DNA of 64,000 nucleotides from Isoetes taiwanensis (GCA_021234155.1 JAJEKV010000571.1:16456-80455), one strand, 5' to 3'; positions 1 through 12,361 are shown, counted from the first letter of the stretch. Notes: generated by a model not told the origin, from the sequence alone. Made by a program: numbers and translations.

Positions 1-649
1 GATGGAGGATCCACCCGAGCGGCCTCTACTAGGCGTCGGATGGTGTTGAAAATTATCTTATTTATCTTAAAGGCTTGTCTAACAGCGATAAGAAAGAGGT
101 TTTACTAAATTATCTGCGGGATGACACAATGGACAACCCGGTGAAGAGCTGAAAGATTTGCAAGCCAAAACATTGTGGTCCAACAACCTCGGGGCTTCCA
201 TTCAACTTGTGAAGAAGTCTAACATCAATAACCGGTTTAGCGACCAAGGTAGTTGCCTTGCTATGGCGTAAGATGAAGCATTATCTGCGAAAGTGCTAAT
301 CTGTCCGATTGCTTTCGGGGTTTTGGTAAGCTGGCGGGTGTTCATCCTAGGAATCTTACAAAAGCAAAATTGAAGAGGGAAGAGATAGATTGCAAAGGGA
401 AATGGGTTTTGTACAAAAGAGTTAGAAAAGCGGTCACAATTCCCAATTCTGTCATAGAACTTGTGCAGACAATTTTGGACCCGAAAGTAGGGGTCTCTCA
501 AATGCAAAAGGATGTTAAGTTAGGAAGATTTGGAGCGAAATGTAAGAGAGGATCATGCCTCTCACTATCTGGAAGAATCGAGGTTATTTCATTTCTTCAT
601 CTTCACCACATTTTTATTGTTAATGTGTATGTAGTTGTTAGTGATTGCT
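1..649. other. unassigned left-edge DNA
   Basis: No gene could be supported here. Short open frames exist on both strands, but they lack recognisable domains, convincing splice signals or low-complexity explanations. The sequence is not obviously repetitive within the window, so it may be decayed element DNA or part of a unit that continues beyond the left edge. Confidence 0.4.
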
Positions 650-1145
650 TGTGATATGTGGTGGTTTGTGGTTAGTGATTGCTTGTGGTGTGTGGTGCCT
701 ATTAATCTTTGTGATATATGATATGTCTTTGCCCTAGTGTGGTGAGCCGCGTGGTGTGAAATAAATGCATCAATATATGCTTTGTGGTGCCTAGTGTGGT
801 GAATAACATGGTGTAAAATACATGTTGTAATATATGTGGTGCCTATGTGGTGCCCTAGTGTGGTGAAAAATATGGTGTAAAATAAATGCTCTAAATATCG
901 CTTTGTGTGTTGCCTAGTGTGGTGAATAACATGATGTAAAATAAATCTTTGTAATATATGCTATGTGGTCCCTAGTGTGGTGAATAACATGGTGTGGTGT
1001 CTAGTGTGGTGCCTAGTGTGGTGCCAGGTGTGGTGCCTAGTGTGGTTAAAAATATGGTGTAAAATAATGGGTGTAAAAATATATTCTATGTGGTGCCTAG
1101 TGTGGTGAATACTTGAGGGTGTAAGATGAATATGTAATATATGCT
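650..1145. repeat. GTGGTGCCTAGTGTGGTGAA degenerate tandem repeat
   Basis: The phrase GTGGTGCCTAGTGTGGTGAA recurs many times, usually followed by an AT-rich arm of the form TAACATGGTGTAAAATAAATG and then a TATATGCTATGTG-like tail. Spacing is roughly 60-70 bases with local shortening, including a run of bare GTGGTGCC(T/A)(A/G)GTGTG units near 990-1050. This is a degenerate minisatellite with no coding potential. Confidence 0.85.
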
Positions 1146-2339
1146 ATGTTTTAGTAGAAATCTCCTTTGTTTAATTGTGAGGGTGAAAGTGACACCTGAA
1201 AAAAATTACATTAAGGATGGAATGAGAATGGAATGAGAGAATCATTGGAAATCGGTCACATAAAATGCAAGGTCAATCATTCAAAAAGTTTGTCTGCGGG
1301 AAGCATTGGGGGAAAACCATAAATCTAGTTTTGCATGCGGACATTGGCTTATCACAATCCGGCTATGGCGGAAGAAAGCGAAGGGAGAACACGAGCCCTG
1401 AACAATTTCACGAGTTCAAATCTGATGCATCTGGTAGGACCTATACTGGAGCAAATAAACCAGGAGCAGGCGGATATTAGAGGTGGAGGACCCTTCGAAT
1501 TATTCTAAGCAAAACATAGGTTAATTCGATGGGCTTAAGATGCAGAAGCCAAAGCGTTGATGGCGGTTGCCTTTCTTTGTAGTAGATGTTGTTTTACACA
1601 GATGATGTTGTTTACCACCGGACTGCGTCGAGGAGACTTAGAGCTGATGCGGCCGGCCGGGGAGTTAAAGGGGTGGTGTATGATTAGGGGATGAGTTCTG
1701 ACCTCCGGGCGAGGAAGAGGATATGTTCATCCAGCTAAAAGCGAGGAAATGATCCATGCTTCAGCCATTAAAAAAGTGCTTTCGATAGGCGGATGCATGG
1801 AGACACAACATAACACGAGACAATACTTTATGAATGCGTATGTAAGTGGGAGGCGAGCGAGAAGCTCATGTTTTGAGTATTTGCGGATTACACCAACTAT
1901 TGGAGAGAGAAAACGCGATGAAGTCTTGAGCGTGCTTGGAAGAAGAAAGATTCTGAGGATCTCACAATGGGGATCGATTGAGGCCCGATGCTTGTATGTC
2001 ATCTCTAATGCATTTTGATAATACTAGAACTCGGGGTTATAGTTTTCCTGATTTTTGCATACTTCATTTCATAAGAAGTATGAACTATTCTACCGGTATG
2101 GTAGATTTCCATATATTATTTTTTTCTCCCTTTGAAATATAAAACAACGTTTGCATCACTTACAGCTTCACCACGGTTTTTCACCACGGCTTTCCACCAG
2201 ATTTCACCATAATCAGCCGAGGGGGCATTGACCATTTTTTGACGGTCAGAAAATGGAATGGCTCTCAATTCTGATAGAATGTTGTTGATTTTGGTGGCGA
2301 CAATATATGGATCCCAAATTGGGTCCCTGAATTGATATG
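1146..2339. other. unassigned intergenic DNA
   Basis: No supported gene. Two overlapping short open frames on opposite strands near 1727-2018 have no recognisable domain, and neither shows a splice context that extends it. No array or inverted repeat was found. Confidence 0.4.
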
Positions 2340-2770
2340 AAAGTATTAGGAACTAAGGCACGTGGTACATCGTTTTTAGAAATAAGGCACGTGGTAAAGC
2401 GAGAATTAGAAATTTTCAAGGCACAAATTTACACAAGACACAAAGCCATTACAAACTATTTTCTGGATTAAACAAAAGGCACAAGGCACGGATTACGGTC
2501 GGCACAAGGCCATCATATGTTAAAGCGAGAAGATGCGAATACCATGAATTAGAAATTTACACAAGGTTCAAAAAGGCACAAAGGCCATCATATATATTCA
2601 AAAGGCACTAAGGCCATCATATATTACAAAGAGGCACTAAGGCCGTATCACAAGGGGTGAGTTCACAAGGGGTGAGATCAAATGAGGCACTAAGGCCTAT
2701 ATACCATCTGTTTTTTCAAAAAAAAAAATACAAAGGCACAAAGGCCTATAGACTAACTTGATCAAAAAAA
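2340..2770. repeat. GGCACAAAGGCC-type short tandem repeat
   Basis: The motif AAGGCAC(A/T)AAGGCC followed by ATCATAT or TATATACC recurs about a dozen times with irregular spacing of roughly 25-50 bases. Two adenine tracts (near 2718 and 2766) close the array. It appears to be a degenerate low-order satellite and is non-coding. Confidence 0.75.
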
Positions 2771-2885
2771 AAAAAAAGGTGCTTACGGTAGGGACTTCAA
2801 GCTTCATCTGTAAGAAAAGTGAAGAAAATTAGTTTAGAATACATAAAAGAAAGCAAAATTTAATGCATGCATGCTACTTACTCTG

Positions 2886-3040
2886 TGAAAATTTTTTGGG
2901 TTCAAAAACTTCATGTTCTTCTTCGTCTTCTACCTCTTCTTCTTCTTCTTGATCACGGTCTTAAGCTCGATTCGTTATCAGAATCTTGGGAATCAAATTG
3001 ATCATCGAGGAAAAGCTTCATGGAAGGGAATCGAAATTAG
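2886..3040 (-). pseudogene. possible acidic first exon, frameshifted
   Basis: Reading the - strand, an ATG at 3022 opens MKLFLDDQFDSQDSDNES and then hits a stop. In a frame one base away the sequence continues as an acidic run (DQEEEEEVEDEEEHEVFEP) and ends near 2886 at a GTAAGT donor-like site. The two halves look like one acidic exon split by a single-base frameshift. Acidic N-terminal exons of this kind occur in plant transposon-encoded proteins and nuclear host proteins, so no function can be assigned. Confidence 0.3.
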
Positions 3041-3321
3041 AGGAGGATTCCACTCGCGAAAGCTCGAAAGATCTTGAGCTTCGGAGAAGAGGTGGGATGT
3101 TTGAAACTCGAGCTCGGGGCTCAGTCTTGGGCTCGGGTTGAATCCGGCAAATGGTAATTTTGGCCAAGATCTATTTATGCCCGGCCATCACACTGTGCCA
3201 AAAATTGAAAAGCGGTTCCGGCAGCAAGGGAGGGAAGCGAGGGAGGGAGGGAGGTTTGGAGGGGAGAAGCGGTATGACGTTTGGAAGGAATTGACCCGAT
3301 GCTTCTCCTTCCGACCATAGC

Positions 3322-3335
3322 CTATAAAAAGGCTG
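3322..3335 (+). promoter_or_regulatory. TATA-like box without a gene
   Basis: CCTATAAAAAGG lies just downstream of a strongly purine-rich stretch (3215-3270, GGGAGGGAGGGAGG). It has the form of a plant TATA box on the + strand, but no coding exon follows within 700 bases. It may belong to a decayed LTR or to an ancient promoter. Confidence 0.3.
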
Positions 3336-3339
3336 GTGA

Positions 3340-6060
3340 AATTAATTCGTGAGCTCTACGATTTTGGGATTTAGGTACCATTAGCATCTTTATTCCTAAA
3401 AGATTTAGTAGGCAACTAATAATAACCTCGAAATGACCATTATTTTATTTTCTAAAAAAACATAAAAAAAATATATATACAAAGCTTTGAGACAAAGCCA
3501 AAAGGCCAAGTCCAGAAAGCAGAAACCCAAAGACTAGGCTCGGACATTTCGGGGCAAGGATGACCTTAGCATGGCGGACTTATCGGTTCTATCTTTATAA
3601 AGAGAACCTTATAGGCCAAAGATGGTAGTAGTATTAGTCCATAAGTCGGGGTTTCCTTTTTGAAATATATTATGAAAGACTAGACCACGACAAGTCAACA
3701 TTCAATTAAATCTATGCCTTCTCATTACTTTTCCATTGTATTTTACCTTTGTCAAAAAGCAGTCGATTTGATTCTACCAAAGCATTTTTAGTTATGCAAT
3801 CTTTTTGAACCTAGCGTCATTTTTAAGGCGAATCGATTCAAAGAAAATCAAATACGTTAAAACAATTGTAGAAGTGTAGTTAAATAATGTATGATCATTA
3901 CTTTATTACCTGTTATGGCGCTTAAACAATGTTATCAAGCCCATGGGTGATGTTAAATTAAAGCCATCTATTGCTATATAGCGGTACCAATGTATCAACA
4001 TCTAACAAATGGTCGGTAAGACCTCTAATCCAGATTTTTCAAAAGTAGAAGCCATTGTTGGTTCATAAAATGCTTTACCATGTTACAATCGGTTGATCAT
4101 TGGAATAGGCGATATACCACCAAGTTTACCATCGTCATTGAAAGTTAAAATGCAGAGAAGTCAAAGCTGGAGTATTAAAATCTTATTTATCCACAAACTT
4201 CCTTACTCTTCAATATTTGGAATCAGGACACCACTTTGAATTTTATGCGGTAGAAGGTTGGGAAAGATATATGACCTGTAACATCCAACCCGCAGATTTA
4301 CCTCAGCAATTTGAGATACTTCTTGAAAGCCTTTATGATATGAAAGCATCTTGCACTTTGCATGCAATATCGTCTCATGTGCCTTGTGAGTGTAAACAGC
4401 TAGCAAATTGCTTCACCAGAAAAAGATAAGAGTAGGTCATGGAATAAATTACTACTCCTATATTTTTAGTATAGCCAAATAGGTTTAGCTAAACTACCTT
4501 CGAATTGGAACTAGAAGTTTCTAACACTTGGCTAAGCTAAATGCTTTTTCTCCATCATGGTTTCTTACTTTTGGCTAAACTTTCACAAAATGTAGAGCAA
4601 ATAGTAGCCATCACACTATCCTTATTTTAAAAGATCCAAGTCTTTGGATAAAGATTGAACTTATTGATATTACAATGTAATTCAATATAGAAAAATATGT
4701 GGCGCATAATGTAGCATAAATTGCGCAATTATAATCATTGTTATAACTTCCTTAATATGAAAATAAAACAAAGACATAAATTAAGATATAAACATATACG
4801 CACATGTTCGAAGCTCAAAGAAAAAGTGCGGTGTTCCTTCTAGATGTGGGCCTCCCTCTAGTAACTCATTTTCATACTTGAAGTAAGAAGTTCCTACTTC
4901 ATCTTCGTACTTGAAACAAGAAGTTCTTTGGTAATTTCCTAAAGTTCCTATATATCTTAATGTCGGCTACTAGGCTAATCCATCCATTTTCCCAAGTTCA
5001 CTCTTTCTTAGGTTTGGCTAATTGTTGTCCTGGTGGAGTTTTTTGGAGATGGGGGTTTGGCTATCCAATCTAGAAACTCACTTAGTCGGCAAAAAAATTG
5101 GGCTAAAATTTTCTTTTTTTGGGCAATTTTTTCCATTTACTTTAGCCATTTTTCTTGGCAAAAATGCTATAAAATAGCCATTTGGCTAACCTTAGCCATT
5201 ATTTTATTCCATGGAGTAGGTAGAAGAGATCCTGGTTACCTGCAGCCAAACAAATCTAACATTAGCCTTAGAAGGGTAATGGAGAAATGGCTAGCAGGTA
5301 AGCTGTAGAATCTCATGGCTTATCGCCTTTCATCCTTATACAACAGAATAGAAAAGCATAGAGCTTCCAAAATAAAGAGGTGAAATAGGATAGGAATACT
5401 TCCTGTATCAGATTTAATGGGTCATTCCACATGCAAGAAGAAGTATCTGATTGCTTAGATCGAGATATGGCGCTTTATTTACATCAACCCATTAATGTCA
5501 TCCCTCTAGACATTAAATCGGACTTGTATGCTTTTGAAAGGGATTTAGAACCACAGGTGCACGTGATACGTAGTAAAAAGAAATTAAAGATGAAATACAA
5601 TAAAAGGCGGGTGCAAAACCATTCCTATGATATATTCGGACTTATAGTGGTCAAAGAGCCTGAGTGCTTTTTTGTCATCCTCTACCTATCTCCAAAACTT
5701 CTTGTAGACCCGGCTTTTACGCTCCCGCGAAATGTGAGCGGCGTGATTCTTGTGGTGGTCATTTAAATAGATAGAACAGTTCTAAGGTTCAATACAAATT
5801 TCCTAAGCGATTAAGGCATGAATCAGGATATTAAGAGCAAAATCACAAACACAAACTACTCAAAAATTTGTTTACACTTTTCTAAAATTTTAGTTGTATT
5901 TTTGATATACATCTCTAAGTGAAATGTATAAAACACAGTTTCACGAGGTACTCAGTGGCGAGATGTTGTTGCTTCATCGACTTGGATGTTGACATGGCTT
6001 TTTAAAACCTTCATGGTCCGGCTCAATTACTAATGCATTTTGTAAGGTTCCCATATGTGC
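3340..6060. other. unassigned AT-rich intergenic DNA
   Basis: No gene could be supported. Open frames at 4217-4429 (+), 5033-5308 (+) and 5431-5766 (+) are isolated. The last (111 codons) has mixed composition, no recognised domain and no splice context. No tandem array or hairpin was found. Confidence 0.4.
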
Positions 6061-6065
6061 TTCAG

Positions 6066-6272
6066 CGCTTGCTTGTGATATTTTGCATTTTCAAAACCAC
6101 CATCTATTTTTCACAGGGTAACCACTCATCTTGCCCGAGGTAGTTATGCATGCAAGCTCCTTGGTTTTCAATGCTTTGCTTGTGATTTTTTTGCATTTCA
6201 AAACCACCATCTATTTTTACGGGCATAACCACTCGCCGTGCCGGTAGTTATGCACAGCCAAGCTCCTTACGT
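6066..6272. repeat. two-copy ~103-bp tandem duplication
   Basis: The block GCTTGTGATATTTTGCATTTTC...AACCACCATCTATTTTT...GTAACCACTC...GGTAGTTATGCA...AAGCTCCTT occurs twice back to back, at about 6070-6164 and 6177-6272, with scattered substitutions and small indels. It is a local duplication and is non-coding. Confidence 0.8.
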
Positions 6273-7049
6273 TTTTCACGGATGCACCATCTTTATTGCA
6301 TAAGGAGCATCAAACAAATCCGGCAACCACAAGTATTTCAATGAAATATGCCTCGGTAAGATTTTTGTAGAAGGACTTTTCGGTCTCATCATTATTTTGT
6401 TTGCGGACATAATGCTCACATCTGAAGCATCAGTGACTTCCTTGCATTCATTGAGGAGGAAGTTTATTCCATCTGTAAAGCATTAAGCTCTCTTATAATA
6501 GGAACTCACAAAGATTTCGTATCCAACACCTCGAACACCATTTTGTACCCTTAGAAAATGGACCTACGTTATGGAATACTAAGTTCAAGCATTTGATCAT
6601 TGAGCCAAAGAGCAGCGTACCAATCTTATTCGCTTAATGTAGGAATAAGACTTGCTGTAAGTATTGCCATAAATTTTAAATCTTGTAAATCCAAGCCAAA
6701 TCCTTGCTCGTGCACTGTGTTTGGCCATTGTCTAGGGGTTTGAGTAAAAGCGAAACCCTAAAAGCATCCCTTTGCAGGTCTAGTATGCCGAGTAATGCAT
6801 GTGTATTTATACCATAAGGAGAAAAATAACTAAGGGTTTAAATGCACCGAAAACTACATTTACCGGACCTGTGTCGTCCCTTTTATCGTAGTTGTGTACA
6901 CGTTTCCCAATAATAGATAAATCCTCACATAATTCAATTTTGCCAAATCCACCCTTATAGACATGTAAGGTCCACCCTTATTCAAGATAAACCATGGTCC
7001 GTTTGCTCACTCGTATGCTTTTGCTCCTTATACATTACATGTATTAAAA

Positions 7050-7550
7050 TCATTTGCCCGGTGTACCATTCGTACACCACTCTCCTATACTGGCATTAAA
7101 TTCATGCGGATTTTACCGGAAGTTTTGTTACACCACACCCTCAATTCAAATGCTTACTGAGCAGCTAGGAAATTTATCTTATGTCAAATCAAGAACCACA
7201 ACTTGGGAACTTCTGCCATTTGTGAAACAAGAAACTTTGGCCCGTGAAGGCGTCATTAATTCCACTATCAAGAATAAAACAACAAACCCACACAGGTCAA
7301 TGAATAAAGGGAATGCACCATAGTTCATAGGAATCCGGGGAATCAAGTCGACCTATTTCTATTTTGTGTTACCATTTACACCACTCTCCTATGTACTAAA
7401 TTCATGTGTACCCCTTTGGGGCAAATGCTTAAGGGAATATCTTATGTCAAATCAATCCACAACTTTAGATTCCTACAAATAACTTTTTTAAGTCATTAAT
7501 TCCACTATCCAAGATTTATTCCACACACAATGTGAATGCACCATAACTAC
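7050..7550. repeat. diverged ~310-bp tandem duplication
   Basis: Sequence from about 7054 (TACCATTCGTACACCACTCTCCTAT, ATTAAATTCATG, ATCTTATGTCAAATCAA, TCATTAATTCCACTATC) reappears in the same order from about 7365 to 7545 with internal deletions. The first copy contains an 89-codon open frame that the second has lost, which argues against a gene. Confidence 0.7.
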
Positions 7551-8059
7551 TCCCACGTGTTCCTTTCCTTATGTACTAGGTAATTGCAGGAGGGGCATTC
7601 AGCTATGCTTGCCGGCCCCTTAAGTTTGGCGCCTGACGCCCAGTCTGCGGTGCCTTTATGGCCCGAATACCGGTGACTCAGCAATACCGGGCAATGTAAA
7701 CTTTGTAGGCTTAAATTTCCACCACTTTTTCTACGTTACGGCCGGATCTTTGCGTGAGTAGAAGCTTGAGGATTTGATTTTGATGGGTTTTAGATTTTGT
7801 TGAGATGAAATATCTTGTTAAATCTTCAAAAAAACGGTCGATTTATGTGATCTTCACGGCTTAAGCCCGGTGCATGGAAGAACATGAATTTTTTGAAGAA
7901 TCGGCCAAAGTTGCAGAATCTTTTTGAAGAATTGGCCTTTCGAGAAGCATCTTCATTTGCGGATCAAAGGAAAAGTCGTCTTCAATCATTCTGGCCACAC
8001 CTGTGCTTTAGCTTTGATTCCATAGATTTTTAAGCTACAAAAATCTGACACCTTGCGGT
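7551..8059. other. unassigned intergenic DNA
   Basis: Nothing recognisable was seen. There is no open frame with domain evidence, no array and no convincing splice site pair. Confidence 0.4.
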
Positions 8060-8204
8060 TCTTGCTATGTTCTTGCCATGTTCTTGCCGTTCTTGCCTAT
8101 GCCAAAATGCAGCCCATCTGCTCTCAACTTTGTAAGCTGCTTTCTGCAAAACTCAGGTAGCTCCTGCGCAAAAAAACCTTGTAACCGCGGCAAGAGAACT
8201 TCTT

Positions 8205-8400
8205 TGTGCAAGATCCTCACCAAATCAAACTCACGGAGCGATGCAAACAAGCTCCTCTGCGCAGGTTCAGGCCAAGCACCTCTGCGAAAATAAACTACGA
8301 AGCGGAGGAAATCAAACTCACGGAACAGGGCAAGAAAGCTCCTTACGCAAGTTAGGCGAAGCACCTCTGCGAAAATAAACTCTAAAGCGAGGAGGAAGGG
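8205..8400. repeat. two-copy imperfect direct repeat
   Basis: GCACCTCTGCGAAAATAAACT appears at about 8276 and 8359. Each copy is preceded by an AAATCAAACTCACGGA...GCAAG...AGCTCC block and an (A/G)GGC(C/G)AAG stretch, giving a period of roughly 80 bases. Apparent open frames on both strands across this duplication have no domain and are probably fortuitous. Confidence 0.65.
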
Positions 8401-9430
8401 AAGTCGATAAAAAAGCGTAGAAACGAGGAACTGGCGGTGCCGCTCAGCTCGTAAATTCAGGGGGTTTTTTATGACATATAATTTTAACGGAATAATGCCC
8501 TAATTTAAGCCTGCTGGTCATTACGTTATAGTATAAGCCATTAAATGCCATGTACCATATGGCAGATTTAGCTTCCTCAAGGAGAACAAATATTAATACA
8601 GGTCAAACCATAGATTTCCACTTTATTTTTTGAATTTCAAGTAGACATATTAAAATCATGATGGGTCCCATGTTAATTTACCATGGTTCAACAATGGGCA
8701 TATGAAATAGCGGGATCGTAGTGCCTTATATATGTCATGTCAATGTGTAGTCCACATTGTGCGCCCAACTAAAGGTACATAAAATAAGTTAATGCCATAT
8801 TCTATGAAAATAACGAATGCAAAATGGGTTTTCCATGGAAACATGGCATGTTTGGACAAGGCCAATGGTATGCGTGTAAATAAAGACAACAAGTGTTCCT
8901 TGAGACTAACAAATCTCTAGAGGCCTCTTCTCAGACAATTACATGCTAGACCTTCCATAGATTTTCATCCAGCAAACACAGCAGCCACCGTTGGTGACTT
9001 TTTGGGCAATTCATGTTAAAAGAACATGTTTAAGTTTAGGGCAATCATATAGGATCCAACTCCATCATGTAAATATAGTTAAAAGATTTCAAGAAATGCT
9101 TAGATATTTAAAATCCTTGCTCCTACGAATCGAATCTCCACAAGCAATTTTGACATATGACTAAGGGGATAAGGCTTTCAACCAAATGTCAGAGTTGTCA
9201 CTTCGCTGATTATTGAGTCTAATTCAAGAAACTGTTCATGCAGCAGACCTATGCCACATCTGGCCTTAATCATTTCTTTGTTCATAGTATAAGAAAGCAA
9301 CTTTGCCATTCCAGTGTCTGGAAATATCTCTCATGCTAACAATTGTAGCATGATCAGTGAGCCTAAGCCAGCCATTGGATATATATGTATATATTTATAT
9401 ATATCTATCCTGAATTGGCCATTCATGAAT
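8401..9430. other. unassigned intergenic DNA
   Basis: AT-rich sequence without a supported gene. A short TATATATG/TATATATA low-complexity patch lies at about 9380-9405, just before the minisatellite. Confidence 0.4.
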
Positions 9431-9434
9431 AGCT

Positions 9435-10315
9435 CCAACATGCCACCTATGATGCACCACATGATTCACCACATGATTCACCAAATGCACCTCATGATTC
9501 ACCACATGCACCATTTGCATCACCAAACATGTTGGTCAATGAAAGTCAAACATGTAACAAAGGTCATGTAAAGGCTCAAGCATGCCAAGGTGGCTCAAAT
9601 ATGCCACCTAGGCTCCAACATGCCAAGGTGGCTCAAACATGCCACGTAAGCTCCAACATGCCACCCACGATGCACCATGATTCACCACATGATTCACCAA
9701 ATGCACCTCATGATTCACCACATGCACCATTTGCATCACCAAACATGTTGGTCAATGAAAGTCAAACATGTAACAAAGGTCATGTAAAGGCTCAAGCATG
9801 CCAAGGTGGCTCAAATATGCCACCTAGGCTCCAACATGCCAAGGTGGCTCAAACATGCCGCGTAAGCTCCAACATGCCACCTCACGATGCACCACATGAT
9901 TCACCACATGATTCACCAAATGCACCTCATGATTCACCACATGCACCATTTGCATCACCAAACATGTTGGTCAATGAAAGTCAAACATGAAACAAAAGGT
10001 CATGTAAAGGCTCAAGCATGCCAAGGTGGCTCAAATATGCCACCTAGGCTCCAACATGCCAAGGTGGCTCAAACATGCCACGTAAGCTCCAACATGCCAC
10101 CTAATTCACCACATGATTCACCAAATGCACCTCATGATTCACCACATGCACCATTTGCATCACCAAACATGTTGGTCAATGAAAGTCAAACATGCCACGT
10201 AAGCTCCAACATGCCACCTACGATTCACCACATGATTCACCACACGGTTCACCAAATGCACCACATGATTCACCACATGCACCATTTGCATCACCACATC
10301 TATCACGACATGTAA
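9435..10315. repeat. four-copy ~205-219-bp minisatellite
   Basis: The anchor AAACATGTTGGTCAATGAAAG occurs at 9525, 9741, 9960 and 10165, giving periods of 216, 219 and 205. Each unit has sub-repeats: CCAAGGTGGCTCAAAYATGCC twice, CTCCAACATGCCACC, and runs of GATTCACCACAT / CACCAAATGCAC. The first two periods are multiples of three and the unit has few stops, so long open frames cross it in several + frames (for example 9529-9990). Their products are Pro/His/Met-rich with no domain. I take this as a satellite, not a gene. Confidence 0.9.
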
Positions 10316-10679
10316 CACCACATTGTCATGAATCTTTGAATACATCAATTTCTTCTGGAGATTTGAACTCCACCGAGTGTTGCTCGGTCACGAAAAAGTC
10401 TATTGTATACAATAGTATACAACAATGTACATTAGAGTGTCAATGAAAGAATAGGTTACAAGAATAACCTCTTTGGTTACAATAATACAAACATGTGATT
10501 ACAAGTAAAGATCTATTGATCTGTCAACCTCAGCTTCATTACTACAGCAACTGTGCTTCACAACATCAATCATCATTCTGCGCGTGTCCAACAGCTCGCA
10601 ACTAGAAATTGGTACACCCTGCAACAAACATATCAGGCCTCACATTGGATGAGTAATACCTTCAAATTTACGAACTCAC

Positions 10680-11382
10680 CTTGCATTGGGATAGTATGTC
10701 CAAGTCTCGCATTACTGCAGCCACAACTTTCTTTACAAAGACACATATAGCAGGACCACACGACCAGCAATCAGACTGAGTGGGGGAACTTGTAATTTTC
10801 TTGTGGCGCAGCTTTATGGTGCTTGGGAATTTTGTGTTTGCATCCTCAACAAAACTCATGACAGGCTCGGAGCCCTTGTACATTTCTAGGCTGTCAAAAT
10901 GGTACACACCTGGCTGACATTTAACTGGCTGACCTCCAAGACCTACAATGACATACACTGTCCAGTGCTGCTGATAACATGCTGGCAGAATGGTACATTC
11001 CGAAATTGCAAGTTGAGGGTGCAACAGTTTGTCCTTTGAAGCAAGCTCGTTCGGGACAAGAATGTAAATGAGCGGATCCATGAAATGGAACCTCATTCCA
11101 TGTCATGCTTGATGCGAGAACTGGTGCATACACCGCCAAAGTCAAAGGTGCGGTAAAAACAAGATGATTTAAGAAACAACAGAAGACTTCAAATCTGAGT
11201 TGTTTATATTAAATTACTAACCTCATGAAGAAATGGACTATCCTGTCACTGAACCAATCCCTACTTTTCTCCAATATTCTGATTGCCTCTTGATCAAGCA
11301 CAAGAGGCTCCTGCTGTCCTTTAAACACTTCAAGTGGCAAGTGTTCTGGTCGGATGTGCGCTCTTAACAACTGCACTTCCTC
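10680..11382 (-). CDS. Ulp1/C48-type cysteine protease module (copy 1, partial)
   Basis: This is the C-terminal catalytic module of a Ulp1 (peptidase C48) protein, the family that includes SUMO proteases and proteases carried by plant DNA transposons. Two - strand exons join in frame: about 11382-11222, ending ATGAG|GTTAGT and encoding ...SRDWFSDRIVHFFM, and 11091-10680, starting after ...AATGAG. Exon 2 shows the three active-site regions in order: His in QQHWTVYVIV, Asp in YHFDSL, and Gln plus Cys in TQSDCWSCGPAI. It ends at CAATGCAAG|GTGAGT, so a further 3' exon is expected. The Asp normally next to the catalytic Cys (DCG) is Ser here (SCG). Upstream exons at 12.0-12.6 kb probably belong to the same gene. 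Context suggests a transposon-borne rather than housekeeping protease. Confidence 0.72.
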
Positions 11383-12042
11383 GTGGCCGGTGGTGTAAGT
11401 TTACATTCAGACAAATAGAAGATCATTGAAAACCTTGAGGAACATTGAAATAGCCAAGAAATGAACAATTGAAGTAAAACTTTGTTTATATTAAAAAGTC
11501 AAGAGAGGTTACATCATATACACAATAATACTATTTCTAGGCTTTAGTTCTATGTTTTTCATCATATTAATACAAATTTGACTCTCGATTGTCAAACATA
11601 TTCAAACATTTTGTTGCTTTCGACATAACTTTGCACATTCCACGCTTCAAAGAAACCCTCAAGCCAAACCTTTAGATCATTCATGAGGAAATTGCAATCT
11701 ACTCTTGTCGGTGGCTCCGGTGTTTGGATGAGATCATGGTGTTTGGCGCATTGAGGTACCCTTTGTATCTACTGTCATCAATGAGAAGCACGTTCTCTTT
11801 TGTGAAACACGGAAATTGGTTTAGACCTTTTTGAGTGCTTCAAAAAATTGGCTTTTCTTTGTTAAATAAATTTATGTTGGTACACCGATCCGACTCCATA
11901 TGAACTTGAATTTGTCCTTGTGTTTCATCAATGCTCCCTTAACTATGACTCTCAAGTTTTGAGCCTGCAGTAGCTGGACCAAAGTGCTATATATGAAAAT
12001 TCGACCGCACCAATCTATGAACTCGCCCACCGGGTCTAGTTA
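11383..12042. other. intron-like or spacer DNA between the Ulp1 copy 1 module and upstream exons
   Basis: No exon could be assigned in this stretch. It is AT-rich, and any coding pieces are too degraded or short to place. Confidence 0.35.
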
Positions 12043-12361
12043 CTACCCACTTGGTTCTACGGTAAGTGTGATCAACTTAACATCATCTTCTTTGGCAGTG
12101 GGTATGGACTCACTCTTGTCATAGCTTCTACCCTTAACTCCATTGTAGTAAAAACAAGCAGGGATTGGGCTTAACCTTGTAGTCTTCGCGATGGACGAGT
12201 TGGTGCGTATTGGAAAACGCTTGGCATTTCTTGGTCGCAGTGGTGGAAACTTCATGGCAAAGATCTCTTTCTGAGGGGCTGGAAACCGCTTCAGAATGTC
12301 TTGAGGTGTCTTTTGCTTGGAATTTTGCTCTTGCTTTTTCTCGAGACACTTCGGCCTGCAA
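12043..12361 (-). CDS. probable upstream exon of the Ulp1 copy 1 gene
   Basis: A - strand open frame runs from a CTGCAG acceptor-like site near 12358 to a stop at 12043. It encodes a basic, charged segment (KCLEKKQEQNSKQKTPQDIL, then MKFPPLRPRNAKRFPIRTN, then KEDDVKLITLTVEPSG). There is no recognised domain. Its position on the same strand, 660 bases upstream of the protease exons, suggests a linker or N-terminal exon of the same gene. The terminal stop means either a splice donor before it or a separate broken reading frame. Confidence 0.4.

Noticed and set aside
9435-10315. CRISPR-like array of spaced repeats
   Set aside because: The units are long, nearly identical throughout and contain nested sub-repeats, with no unique spacers; the genome is a plant's. 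It is a minisatellite.
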